From NCBI GenBank assembly GCA_015680685.1, contig MNCI01011044.1:534096-598095 (forward strand): a stretch of 64,000 bases of DNA, given 5' to 3'. Source of the DNA: Gnetum montanum (lineage: Eukaryota > Streptophyta > Gnetopsida > Gnetales > Gnetaceae). Position 1 is the stretch's first letter. Each line of letters begins with the position of its first letter. The position numbers and the translations under genes were made by a program. The notes beneath the pieces are model-generated. The model was not told the DNA's origin. It saw only the letters and a program-made list of their open reading frames with translations, and searched no databases. Below are positions 48,701-60,647 of the stretch, one piece after another.

Positions 48701-49250
48701 GAAGCTTGAAGACCAAAGTAGCTAATGAACATGTTGCTACACTATGGCCATGATGTCAACATTTGAAATTCTTTGTTAACCCATCTAACCATATTCTGAT
48801 AGCCAATATAACCATCATCTCATCCCAAAATATTGACATCCCATTATGACTTATTTCACCATCATAAGTACTCCTTGGCATGATTCAACAACTATATAGT
48901 CAAGTGTGGACAACTGTTGATGATGAATCTATAGTAGTGCTTCATATTCTTTGATGACATCTCTTGGGTTAACTCTCCACACATTAACAAAAAGATACCA
49001 ATAAAACACCTTAAATTAAACTCGTGTTATGCATAAGAAGCCTTAAAGTCAAAGTTTACATTGTAATTTGATGGAAATTTAAAGGTATAATTAATTGTCT
49101 TATTTTTCCATAAAAAATCCTACACTGTAGCCTTGTTCTAGCAAATTTTTGGACATTTTTTTATTCATAAAATGATATCTATAGCTCACAAGATATGAAT
49201 TTCATTATGCCAATTTGTAAAGCCCAAAATGTTAAATATGTTTCCAAATT
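45775..49250. other. 3' region without pol, mostly unassigned
   Basis: No RT, RNase H or integrase could be read on either strand. Pyrimidine-rich and AT-rich segments alternate. The open frames at 47,063-47,293 and 48,141-48,386 resemble no known protein. CTATAAAAAGTG at 48,080 is TATA-like. A 62-bp duplication lies at 47.33-47.42 kb. Confidence 0.45.
47325..47420. repeat. 62-bp tandem duplication
   Basis: CACATGTTGTAAAACCACCT at 47,325 and CACATGTTGGAAAACCACCT at 47,387 begin two copies. The shared part is about 33 bp. Confidence 0.75.
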
Positions 49251-49254
49251 TGAT

Positions 49255-49570
49255 ATCAAAGTCCAAAAATGTTGGTGGTCCACAAATTAAAATTTAGATC
49301 ATGAAAATAGCCAAAATGAAATCTAATTTGGAAGCAAAAGTCTCAAATGTTTGTAGCTCATACAAAAAAAATTATGCTCTAAAAATAGCTCAAATACAAT
49401 GTCAAATATGGCAAGAAAATATTCACACATGGCTGGTCCATATACTACAGTTTTGGATGGTGAAAAGTGTCATACACATTGGTATTTTACCATCAAAAAG
49501 TCAAAAATGTTGGTATACCATACTCTATAGATTTTGACCACTGAAAGCATAAAAAATGTTGCAAGGAATG
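49255..49570. repeat. About 80-bp tandem repeats in the LTR-like region
   Basis: A block of the type AGTCAAAAATGTTGGTGGTCC recurs at about 49,260, 49,338, 49,417 and 49,499, a period of about 80 bp, with strong divergence between copies. Confidence 0.6.
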
Positions 49571-49739
49571 TTCAAAATTAGCCAAAATTAAGTTAGCAAA
49601 AGATGAGCAAATTGGTGATCTAGTTAAACCAAAATTTGCATCATTATGAGAACTTTTGGATCTTTGCAACTCTTCCAAACTTAATATTTTTAAGAAAGAG
49701 AGATCCAAAAGTCTAGAGCCATTTTTAATAGTAAATTGC

Positions 49740-50150
49740 TAGAAGCACCAAGATCCTATTGCAGTGTACTAAATGAGTGAACCAGGCACATTAGGGATGA
49801 CTATAGGATACACATTATGCATTCTTAAGCTAACTTTCATCATCATTTTTCAAGGAGCTATGGAACAATTGCAGTTCGACATTTTGTACACTCTAAACCC
49901 TATATGTTTTCACAAAATTAATACAAATTTTATGTAGTGGTTTGCATATTTTCTTTATATTTTCCACAACCATACTTTGTTGTTGGCTATAATTATTACA
50001 CATTTTCTTACTTGTTTTCATCACAATTTCATCCTAGTAATAGACCTCTAAAGTAATCAGCAAGATCATTTGAGGCACTCTGGATCCTTTCAAGGTCCAT
50101 GAATACTAGAGTGAAACTATTACATGCTAGGATTTTTGTTCTTTTCTAGT
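49740..50150 (+). repeat. LTR-like block, right copy
   Basis: Direct-repeat partner of 37,590-38,115. The TATA box of the left copy corresponds here to a degraded CCCTATATG. Together the two blocks flank the gag-protease region at a distance of about 12 kb. Similarity is patchy, so an LTR pair is likely but not proven. Confidence 0.5.
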
Positions 50151-51140
50151 ACAAAATTTTCTAGTTGTTACATCTATGAATGCCTTTCAATCTCTAAAAC
50201 TCTGGATTTCATCTAATGGCTCCTCATTTTACTTTTATAAAGCCACAAAATATTTTCACAAGAATTCATTTGAATGTTGAGACTTCCAAAATGATTCTAC
50301 ACATGAGATAACATAGTTCACAACCCCCATGTATAACCTCCTTGGAACATTCTCAAAATGGTGGCTTTGATAGTTCATCAAATTCAATATTTCCTATGGG
50401 ATTCCACCTAATCTTTGAAACTATCATACATAAAAAATAAAAAAATTAAAATGAAAAAACCATTAAAATCATATAATCATAAAAACATGAAAACATAAAA
50501 ATATAAAAAATTAAATATTAAAAAAAATATTTTTTGACCTTTCTTACCAATGCTAGGGGCTAGCTACCATAGCATATCTACCATAACATTCATCATTCCC
50601 CTCATGAACTTCACCTTATATATTGCCTCTGTCCAAGCTTTAAGAAGGAATGTGGATGTTTCTAGAGGAGGCTCATTCCCTGTAACAACCTTAATGATGA
50701 ACATCATCTATGTCCACAACATAAATAAAAAAATAAAAAAAGATAATACAAATAAAAATTTTGAAATCATCCAAAACCTACTAGGATGATCATGAGAAAG
50801 GTCAATTGGAGGATCACCTTATCAAGGTAAGTCATCTAAGAAGATAGAATCTAACACATCATGTGCTTTCTTAGCCATCATATCCTCTTCTTCTTTACAT
50901 GCTTCTTCTCTTCAATAAAACTAATTCCTACTTATTCACTACAATAAAACTATAACAAAAAAGAATTAGAAAAAATTTTATACATCATTTATAACAAAAA
51001 ATAATGATAAATCAAAAATTTCAAAAAAATAAAATATATATCTTCAACAAATTTATTAATCTTTTTAAGTCTAATTCCTAGTTTTTTAGAACGTTATTTG
51101 CTAGGAACTATGACATTTACTTGAACTATTAGCCTATTCA
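50151..51140. other. Low-complexity AT-rich spacer
   Basis: A-rich tracts around 50.43-50.53 and 50.72-51.06 kb. The 79-codon frame at 50,550-50,789 is not recognised. Confidence 0.45.
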
Positions 51141-51141
51141 T

Positions 51142-52503
51142 TCATTCCTTAGTAGAACCATCTACCTTTGCACACAACCTCTTGATCATTTTCACATTGC
51201 TAGGCATAGCATGGAGTCCAATTTCCATGCTGTCAGGGGAATAATTACATAGATCACTAATGTTTTTAGTGGTAATAAATAGTGATTTACATACATGTTG
51301 CACTAGTCGATCACTAGCATGTATTGAATAAACAAGATGCTTAGCCCAAGGCCAAGAAAGTTGGGAAACATCACATTGTATCCACTTTTTATCTTGTTTT
51401 ATCATAAAAAACTCTACAAACCTTTTAAGATATGCATTAAAAAATGTAAAATAAACATGATACACTGAATCAAGCTTTTTGCATAGTTTTTGTATCTCAC
51501 TTCTTAAACTAGTAACCAACAAAATGGTCCAATAAAACATAGTTCCATCCATTAACACCTTTTTTATATTCCAAGCTTGCTGTATTTCCATGATTTTCTT
51601 TTTTAACGATAACATAGAAAAACTCTAGAGTGGAAAAGAAGGTATAACTTGTTCACCTTCCCAATATCACAGTGTTCAAAAGATAATGTTGCACTAGGAG
51701 GTAACTTGATCCAAGTTGCTATATCATATCTACAACTTATATCTTTCTCTATAACACTATTATATGGTACACCAAAAATATTATTAAATAATTCTTCATC
51801 AATGCTGAAAATTATAGGCAAACCATGGACATGAGTGCAAAATTTTGTAACCCTTTCATTAAATGAATTTATAGCATTCAACATCTAAGCTATTGACATA
51901 GATGGAATATAAAATATAAACAAATCAAAAAACCCTATATTGATTATTCTTTGTGGAACATCTACAAAAGTCTTGGTTGATAGCCATTCTTGTGTCTTGT
52001 CTAGTTCACACTACTTGAGGAAAATCTTCTCGTTGGTTCAACCAAAACTAATTAGGATTATTATATACTTGCACATAGAATCTAATGCATACAACATAGT
52101 TAGCCAAAAAATATAAATATAAAAATCTATAAAAAACAAATAAAATTTAAGTTAAGCCATAAAAATGAAAAAACTAAACTAAAAATTCTAGAAAATATAT
52201 AAAAAATGTAACAAAAAAAAATTAATTTTTAGTTACTTGACTTGGGCAAAGCCAAAAATAATAGGTTGAACCAATATACATGCTCCTAGATCCTGGAGAT
52301 TCCAAAATTCATCTATTTGTTTAGTAACCATACACTTATGGTACACTTGAGAATACCTTCTCCTATACCTAGCGAACTCTACACCAAGCTGGTTAAGCAC
52401 TTGTACTTTGATGTTATCTCCTAGTCTGACTTCCTTTAAGGTTGTATAGACTAAAGATAAGGCTTTATCATTTGATACCAATCCTCCTCTTTACATCTTA
52501 AAC
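51142..52503 (-). pseudogene. Unrecognised spliced gene or gene relic
   Basis: Three long minus-strand reading segments lie in series. The first (52,233-52,481, FARYRRRYSQVYHKCMVTKQ) is preceded by a good acceptor (TTATCTTGTAG) and ends beside GTAACT, a possible donor. After about 200 bp of AT-rich intron-like sequence, coding resumes near 52.0 kb (EWLSTKTFVDVPQRIINIGF). After one TAG stop it continues as 51,603-51,884 (FCTHVHGLPIIFSIDEELFN, NIFGVPYN, YDIATWIKLPPSA). A frameshift in an A-rich run near 51.61 kb leads into 51,142-51,615 (157 codons; WPWAKHLVYSIHASDRLVQH). Composition is balanced and protein-like, unlike its surroundings. I do not recognise the family. The pattern faintly recalls plant transposon-associated domains found near retroelement 3' ORFs. 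Function unknown. Confidence 0.5.
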
Positions 52504-53630
52504 CTACAAGATAAAACATAAAATTAGCCAAGTAGAAAGCTTTAAAACCAAAACAAACATATTAAATTAAACCAATGATTGTTGTTCCAAAATGTAGACA
52601 TTTCTAGAAGGATTCCAGAATAAGATGATTGGCCTATGATCTAGCATCAATGTATTGTTGATGTTATATTGTGAACACATTGGTATCTACTAGACACATG
52701 ATAATTGACAAATCCTTAGAGAGTAAGGATTTTCATTTTTCTCCAATTCTATCTAAGCCTCAGGATCATCGATCATATAGTAAAGGATGTAATTGGATGA
52801 CCTTTCTACAAGTACCTCTATGATGATAGTAGTAACATCCACAACCAAGTTTGACCATATTAGCATACTAGCATACTATAATGTTGTAGAAGGTATAGTA
52901 AGAACTCTTTGATACTAGGTTGAAACTACACATACGAGTTCTCATTGATGATCATATCAAGCATCAGAGTATTTAGGACAATCATTTGAATATAGCATAA
53001 GACGTCTATCATCTCCACCACAACCAAAATTAATTTCAACATAGCCATATACATAATCAAAAACATTTAATCATTAGGATATAAATAAAAATAAGAAAAA
53101 CAAAGTAAAATAAAAATAATCTTAAGATTGACAATGTTAACTTAAAAAAAACACAAACATAAAAATAGGCAAGTTTATAAACATAATTACAACTATAATT
53201 TAAATTAAGATTTATCCTTTATACATCTCACTTAACATATGAAAACTAAGTTTGATATTTTGTCAAATAATTGGCATAAAAACAAAACTATTTAATATTT
53301 TTTAAAACCAAGTGTGATATTTTGTCACATAGATGAAATATAGAACATAAAAATAATTTTCATAAATGATTGACATGAAATAAGATTTTCATAGAAACAT
53401 GTGATAAATATTAACAATGCTAGGACATGCTTCCATATTCTTTAGAGACTAACTTGACTATTTTCATGCTTGCACAAATAGTCACAAATTGGATACAGGA
53501 AAGAGCTCCTCCTTAGAAAATGAAAAATCCCAAAAGTTGCTTTGTGTACCTCCAAATTGTAGGTCATAAACCATGCAAGCCTCTACTTTATTCTAGGTCA
53601 AGGGTCAACTTGATATCACAAGACATGTAC
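52504..53630. other. No recognised gene
   Basis: Gag of the following Athila-like element would be expected hereabouts on the plus strand, but no capsid or zinc-knuckle block could be read. Upstream exons of the minus-strand gene may also lie here; none was recognised. Confidence 0.4.
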
Positions 53631-53639
53631 AAGGCTTGA

Positions 53640-53970
53640 AATCTTTTATCATTAAAGAAAAGTAACATTTGGCTAGATTTTGTAGACTAGTCGATCATAA
53701 TTTCATTAGAATAGGTAGATGATGTAATAACTACCATTAGTGGTTGGTCTTATCCTATTGATCTTCTAGTCATTCAGGTGGGGAAAAAAAGAAAGTGTTC
53801 TTGATTATCATGGGATCATCTTGGATTAGTACTATGAATGGTAAGCTTGGAATCAAAGACCTAACCTTGTAAATTTTCAAATTATTCAACAATGTTTAAT
53901 TCCATGTATCAAATATAGTGATAATGGTTGCAATTACATCCAAGAAATATGAGCTAGGAAATAAGAAAGA
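53640..53970 (+). pseudogene. Athila-like protease C-terminal remnant
   Basis: DDVITTISGWSYPIDLLVIQ followed, after a frameshift, by LIIMGSSWISTMNGKL. These parallel the protease blocks of the minus-strand element (DVIKTLVG..YLIDFLMM and LIIMERSWLSIIHGRL). The active-site part upstream is not readable. Confidence 0.65.
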
Positions 53971-54199
53971 AACACAACATGAAATACATGTGTAGAAGAA
54001 ATGTATGTGTAAATATGTTTGTATGCAGCAACCACTAAACAAGAAGGCACCTAGTGAGTAGTTAATGATGAGGTACAAAATCAAAAATATACATGAAACA
54101 AATAATTCAAATCATCAACACCTAGGTAGAAGAAACAAACAATTTACAATAGTTAAGAAGAAGACATACCTATATACATTTATGTCAAGAAGAAGAAAT

Positions 54200-55770
54200 T
54201 GAATGGGGATAGCTCAAGACCCCAGAAAAGCTTGAACTAGAACTCTTAGAAATAAAGGACCTACTAGCAACCCTAGAATATCCTTTTCTAAATAACAAGA
54301 AGGTAATCATCATAAATGCCAACCTAGAGAAAGAATAGAAAAATAGATTATTTGAAGTGATCAATAAATGACCAACATAATTTACAAGCCTATATGATGA
54401 GATAACGGGTATTGATCCTTAAATTTTACAACATCAAATATACACAAATCCAACTATTAAGCCATGATGTGAACTAGAAAGAAGGCTAAATCATAAGCTC
54501 AAGGAAATATTAAAGCAAGAATTGGAAAAATTACTAAAGACAAGATTCATTTATTCCATTGTAGAAAGTGAATAGATCAATCCTTTGGTAATTGTTATAA
54601 AGAAGGTGGGTAAGTGGAGAGTATGTATTAATTTTTGATTATTGAATTCTTCAATGTTCAAGGATCATTTTCCTTTGTTGTTTGTTAACCAAGTCCTAGA
54701 CACCATCATAGGACATTAGTACTATAGTTTTCTCGATGGATATAGTGGATACAACCAAATTCTCATTAAAATAGAAGACTAAGAAAAGAAAACATTCACT
54801 AGTTCATGGGGAACATTCTCTTATAAGCAAATGCCTTTTGGTCTTTACAATGCACCCACTACTTTTTTAGAGATTAGTACTAAGTATTTTCCTAAAAGAG
54901 ATAGGTAATGAAATGAAAGTAATTATGGATAATTTTTCAATCTATGGGCTAGATTTTAAACAAGCACTAGACCATTTAAAGTACTAAAAAGATGTATAGA
55001 GAAAAATCTAAATCTCAATTGGACAAAGAGCCATTAGATGATCCAAGATGGGATCATGTTAGGACATAAAGTATCATAGAAAGGAATTTAGGTAGATCCT
55101 AAAAAGATCAGAGTCATAAAGAACATCATCTAAATGCCCCAAACTATCAAAGATGCTAAATCATTTCTAGGCCCACATAGGATATTATAGAATGTTTATG
55201 GAGAATTTTTCAAAAATTAAAAAACTATTGGTAGAGTTAACCAAGAAGGATGCATCATTTAAGTTGATGGATTCATGTGTAAAGGCATTTAAAACCTTAA
55301 ATAGAAGTTGATTGAAACACCAATTCTCATAACTTTGGGTTGGTCTAAGCCTTTAAATATCATGATAGATGCTTCATATTATGCACTAGGTGTAGTATTG
55401 ACACACCTAGATGATCAAAAAAGGCCATATTACATACATTGTATAAGTAAAATCATCATTGGGGCACAACATAATTACACCACCTTAGAAAAGAAGCTTA
55501 TCATAGTGGTGTATGGGCTAGAGAAGTTCAAAAATTATGTGCTTTTCTACCCAATTTATGTTGATATTAATCACAATGGAATCAGGTTTTTAATGAATAA
55601 ACTAGTGGTTATTCCCAAAGTGATTAAATGGCTTATCATCTTACAAGAATTTGACATTACTATGATTGACAAGAAAGGCACAAAGAATGTAGTATCAGAT
55701 CACTTGTCAAGGATAAGATGGGAATCACAAGATAAAGAAGAACCATTGTCAAATCAATCTCCCAATGAAA
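54200..55770 (+). pseudogene. Athila-like RT and RNase H remnant
   Basis: N-terminal block LEIKDLLATLEYPFL, then ELERRLNHKLKEILKQELEK, KVGKWRVCINF, FKDHFPLLFVNQVLD, YSFLDGYSGYNQILI and FGLYNAPTTF. The catalytic box at about 54.92-54.94 kb reads VIMDNFSIYG, with the second Asp of the family FMDD now Asn. The RNase H is the best-preserved part: an open frame of 177 codons at 55,308-55,841 covers WSKPLNIMIDASYYALGVVL, YTTLEKKLIIVVYGLEKF, INHNGIRFLMNKL, and NVVSDHLSRI, the end of the domain. D and E catalytic positions are mostly intact there. One alignment difference is INHN where relatives have SDHA. Confidence 0.87.
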
Positions 55771-55880
55771 ACTTATTTACTAAGATAACAATGGCAATTG
55801 ATGTAAGAGAGAAGTCATGGACTACTAATTACATGACTTAATTAACCACACAAGTGCTTTCTATTTAGTGGGGTAATAAA

Positions 55881-57045
55881 TTGAAAGAAAAATTCCTTCA
55901 CAAGGTTAAAAGATATATGAAGATAAATGGGAATCTTTACAAAATTTGTGCTAACAAATTAGTCAAATGGTATGTACTAGAACTAAATCAACAAAGAGTC
56001 CTAGGAGATGCACATGAAGGGCCATGTGTTGGCCATTATGATGGGAATAGGATAGCACAAAAATTGATGAAGATAGGATACTTTTGACCTACCATATTCA
56101 AAGATTCTCATAACTTCACACAATCCTGTGAAAGATGTTAGTGAGATAGAGGAATATCAGCTAGAAATGAAGTGCCAAAACACTAGATCCAATCATTAGA
56201 ACCATTTTATATTTGGAAAATTAACTTCATGACCCCTATCAAGACAATGTCAAATGGGAAAGATTATATTATAATGACTAGGAATTACTATATGAAATGA
56301 GTAGAGACAGCCATACTTAAAGATTGTATAGCCAAAACAATTGCCAAATTCTTCCAAAAACTTGTGGTGAATTGATTTGGAGTACCAATAATGCTTATTT
56401 TAGCTAATGAATCTCACTTTACTAGTGCTACTTTCAAGAAGCTCATGCAGTAGGTTGGGGTGAACCATTATCTAACCACATGATATCATCCCCAATCGAA
56501 TGGTCAAGCCAAAGTAACTAACTATGAAATCATAAGAATATTAAATAGGATAGTTAGTATGTTTAGAAATAATTTGAGCACCAAGTTGAATGATGCTCTA
56601 TGGGTGTACAAAACTTCATGGAAACTACCCATTGGATATTTTCCCTATGAGCTAGTTTACGATAAATTATCCATGCTCCTAATCTAGGTAGAGCTTCAAA
56701 CTCTAGCTACTACTAGCAAATGAAACTTGAACCTAAGCTTAGCCCAAAAGGAATGACTCATGAACCTCAACCTATTAGAGGAAAATAGGCTAGTAGCACT
56801 TATGAGTAATGAGATTTAATAAAAGCACTCTAAGCATAGGCATGATGTCCAAATATGACAAGTCTCAATCAAGCCAGGCAATAAGATCCTATACTATAAT
56901 CCCCACCAAGAACAAAAAAAGGCTAAGTTTCAAGCACTTTCAAAAGGGTCATACATCATCCAAGTAACTTATCCATCTAGTGTTGTGCACATTTACCACC
57001 TATCTAGTCCACCTAAGCTCATTTTAGTAAATATCTAATAGGTCA
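55881..57045 (+). pseudogene. Athila-like integrase remnant
   Basis: Zinc-binding region from 55,881 (AHEGPCVGHYDGNRIAQKLM, later HNFTQSCERC). The core follows with FYIWKINFMTPI, MTRNYYMK, LILANESHFTSATF, and NGQAKVTNYEIIRILNRI. The three catalytic acids read N, N and K. The post-core part contains TKLNDALWVYKTSWKLPIGY and PYELVYDKLS and ends with SSVVHIYHLSSPPKL near 57.04 kb. Several stop codons. The second member of the zinc pair is complete. Confidence 0.85.
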
Positions 57046-59690
57046 AGCTTTATTATGAACATCCCAATACTATTTTTGGTTGCACCTAGTCCATCAATTT
57101 TTCCTATACTTGTTTAATGTTTTGGTTAACTACTCTTGATCATAGTCATGGTGGTGTCTGAGGTAACATGTAGGTGAACTATTGAATATTTTTCATTTCT
57201 TACTCATTTTCCATATTCTTTGACATTTTTTAATTCTTTTATACCCTTTCTAATCCTTAAATCATTTTCTATTCTTTGATATTTTACAATCTTTTCTATA
57301 ATTTTCTTATTATTGCTACTTTTGCAACTTTTACTATATTTTCACAATTTTTCCCATACTTTGGCACTATTTTTCTTGTACATAATTGGTTAATTTTCAA
57401 TAATTACAAAGTAATATAGCAAGATTTAGTTCCAATAAGGTGAAGATTACTCTATATCATTAAATTATGGGGGAAATGACCTTATATAAAGTGAGATGAC
57501 ATCATCCATCCACTCATTTCCAACAATACAAGGTTCTTACCATGACCATAAAGACATTATTTTTTCAATGAAACTAAAATAAACTTGTGATCATTAAACC
57601 TAGGTAGAAAAGTAAAGAACCAAATGGGAATGAAAAGGATGCAACATCAAGGGAATTTTTGGATTCTTTTAAACTATTATTATGAATCCTATCCTATCAT
57701 TAAGATGGTCTTATTTTCTTGAAGATATAACAAAAAATGAAAGTATGAGTATGATAAGTGCTACTTTACCATGTCACTAGAAAAAAATGTTACCCATGCC
57801 TGAAGGTACTCCTTTAGTAAGGTCAACATAGTTAAATATAAAATACATTCACAAAATAAAATTTCTCAAGGTCCCACTAGAATGACATCTTACCCATGCT
57901 TGAAGGTAGGTGGATTCTTAGTAATCTTTAAAAAATTAAAAATTAAAAAAGTGCATTTAATAAAGTCATCCCTTGAGCAACACACCAAGTGATAATACAT
58001 CTTGAAGTAGTGATCGTTTCATGGTGGTTAGTTGTGAAGAAGACATAATGTGACGTTACTTAAAGTGGCATGGAGTTGTTCTAGATCTTGGATGGAGAGG
58101 GTGATAAGTACTATAACCATATCTTACCCACAAGGATTCATTATGCCCATGGTAAGGCACATCACATCTTAATCTTTGGAATCCTTTCGAAATCCATTTT
58201 ATCTCACTATTATATGTGGTCATAATTCCATATTTTTTAATAATATATTATTATCTTCCCATTTTGGTGTTAGAAACATGTATGTTTTGAGAGATAGGTA
58301 TGTTTTACATTCAATACCTTGGGTGCCTATAGAAACTTCTAGGCTTGGTTATATAAGGGTACTAAGGGTTGAAACCTACTTTGGGGAGGATCAACTTATA
58401 TAACTATTGTGTCTCATACCTACCAATCAAACCCATATCATCCTGGAATTCCTAGAACACTTTACAATTTAATGATTACTTTCCTTAAGTCCAACAACTT
58501 GTCTATACACCTATAACCCTTCATCCATCTCCTATATGCAAAATAAACTTTCAATATCTAAGATTCCTTCCTTATGAACTTTGAACACTAAATTTTAAAA
58601 ATCTAAGCATTATGAATGACCCAAGACCTATTGGATTAGCTTCACATCTTCCAAAATTTTTAATTGTCTCATTGTTTTCACTTGAACTTGTTCAAAACTC
58701 AAATTTTTTTGGCAATGATGTTGTTGATAAAATGTATGAGGCCATGTGATGTCAAAGCTATGATGCCAAATCAATGATGTAGTGCATATATATTAAGTAT
58801 ATATACATGCAAGAGTTAGCAAAATATTTCATTCCTCTCATTTGTAACAAGAGAAGTTATAAAATTTTCTTTCTAAGCTTTGGCAAGATAATTTCCAAAG
58901 CCCATAACTTTGCCCCCAAAACTCTGATGTTTGAAATTCATTAACCTTTTTGAACTTGAGCACTCAACTTAGTCATGGGGGAAGGGGGTGCATTGTGTAA
59001 GAATCTAGAAATTTGAGCCAAAAATTTTATAACACTTGGAAGATACTATAAAGGATAACTATAAGAAAACAATGAAAAAATTAAGCCAAATGATTTAACT
59101 AATTCTCCTAATTAACGATACAAACTATTTCAAAAATAATCGACAAAGAAATGATAACTATGGAAGGTTATAGTAATTGAAGATAAAATACTTAGGGGGT
59201 TTTATTTTGAAAATTTTTCTAACTCTACAATCATAATAAGATAAGAACTTGATCTAACCAAGAAGATGAGAAGGATAAGGAACCATTGAGCATCAATTTA
59301 AACACTAATAATATCAAAATCTTATTGATTGTAGTTGGCCTCAAAGAGACTAGCAATTGAAGGATCTTCCCAACATGGAAGAAAATGACCAAGAGGCCAT
59401 GGGAGAGGCAAAGTAGAATAATAAACTCCCCAAGTAGAACATGTAGAGAAGTAGGCCCAATCATACAACATTCATTAACAAAATCCTACCACTAAACACT
59501 CATAGCCTTACACAATGAGAAAAAACAACTTCTTGTTAACAATACTATGTCAACAAACATAGAGAAGAAGAAAAATGTTCTTAAAGAAAGCATTCAATAG
59601 CTTAATGAACAACTTGTTAAAGTCAACCAAGATATGTCTTGCTTGGATGGGAAGAATAGAAGCTTATCAATGGAATAATTCCATGTCATC
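57046..59690 (+). other. Non-coding 3' part of the Athila-like element
   Basis: No domain recognised. The 75-codon frame at 58,176-58,403 and the 77-codon minus frame at 59,231-59,464 look accidental. A purine tract GGGGGAAGGGGG at 58,977-58,988 followed by TGCATTG could be taken for a polypurine tract, but the extra ORF and the promoter lie further on. Confidence 0.45.
57769..57920. repeat. 100-bp tandem duplication
   Basis: Around 57,771 and 57,871 the blocks CACTAGAAAAAAATGTTACC and CACTAGAATGACATCTTACC begin two copies that share CCATGC.TGAAGGTA. Confidence 0.7.
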
Positions 59691-60450
59691 CATTAGAAAT
59701 CTACAATAGAAATTATCACATGGAAAAATGAGGCCAAGAAACATGAATGACTCAAGGAATCCTTTAGAGGTTAGGCGGGCATGAACAAATAGATAAATAA
59801 AAAAGAGATCAAGAAAGTAAAGGCTAAAATCAGTTCAATTTCTACATGAAACCTAAGTTAGCAACTAATTCTATATAGCCTTTCCCATGTCCACAAAGCT
59901 GGAGTGAAGAAAAGAAGTTGCAAATAGAATATCTCAAAGGGTACATGGGATTTGCAAACCTTAGGTATGCTTATTTCAACATGTTAATAATAGGGAGGTC
60001 AAAAAATAAGTTAGAGTAGTAAGTAGTGGCCATATATGCAATGTACAAGAAGAAGTTTGTTGATAGGAAGTACACACTACATAAACTACATGTAGCAAAC
60101 TCTGAGCTAGAAATCATTATGGCTAGCTACCATGGGTAGAAGAATGTAGCAACAAACCTAGCACATCACATGTCAAATTACCAAGAACTTAGAAATATGA
60201 TCAACACATTTGAGAAACAGAGGTTGTAGTTTGTAGCTTGGTACATGAAGGCCAACAAGTTGTTTTTGCACCTACCATACCCATGGGATGCACTCACTCC
60301 ATCTAGCATTGCTCAACAAGTATCGATAGTACATGATCCACAAATAGAAGAAGAGAAACTTCAGGTGGTCTTGAACCACTATCAATTTTAGAAGGCTAAT
60401 AACAAAGGAAAGCAGCTAGTGGAAGAGCCTCCACCACCTAGAACATGAGC
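59690..60450 (+). pseudogene. Extra ORF downstream of pol, unrecognised
   Basis: A plus-strand reading of about 240 codons with a few stops lies between integrase and the LTR. It includes PFPCPQSWSEEKKLQIEYLK, YMGFANLRYAYFNMLI, KKKFVDRKYTLHKLHVANSE, AWYMKANKLFLHLPYPWDAL, IEEEKLQVVLNHYQF and a Pro-rich end (EEPPPPRT). It is hydrophilic, with no transmembrane segment or signal peptide that I can see, so it does not look like an envelope protein. Athila elements are known to carry an additional ORF after pol; this may be its counterpart, or a captured gene fragment. Function unknown. Confidence 0.5.
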
Positions 60451-60647
60451 TAAATTAAGATACTTTAAATTTAATTTTTTGTTTTTTAATGTTATTTTTT
60501 CATTTTTTTAAAAAATCATTGTGACATTTTAAGTTATGTAAATAGTTAGTTAGTCATGTACAGTTGAGTCTGCCTCTAATTTTTCAAGGGATTCTATCCT
60601 CATTTTTTTTTAGCTTAAGGATAAATTTCTAATCAATTGTTGGGGCA

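Noticed and set aside
58977-58990. Purine tract GGGGGAAGGGGG followed by TG as the 3' LTR start of the plus-strand Athila-like element
   Set aside because: A coding-like ORF (59.7-60.45 kb) and a much better promoter with TATA box lie further downstream, so the LTR probably starts near 60,648.
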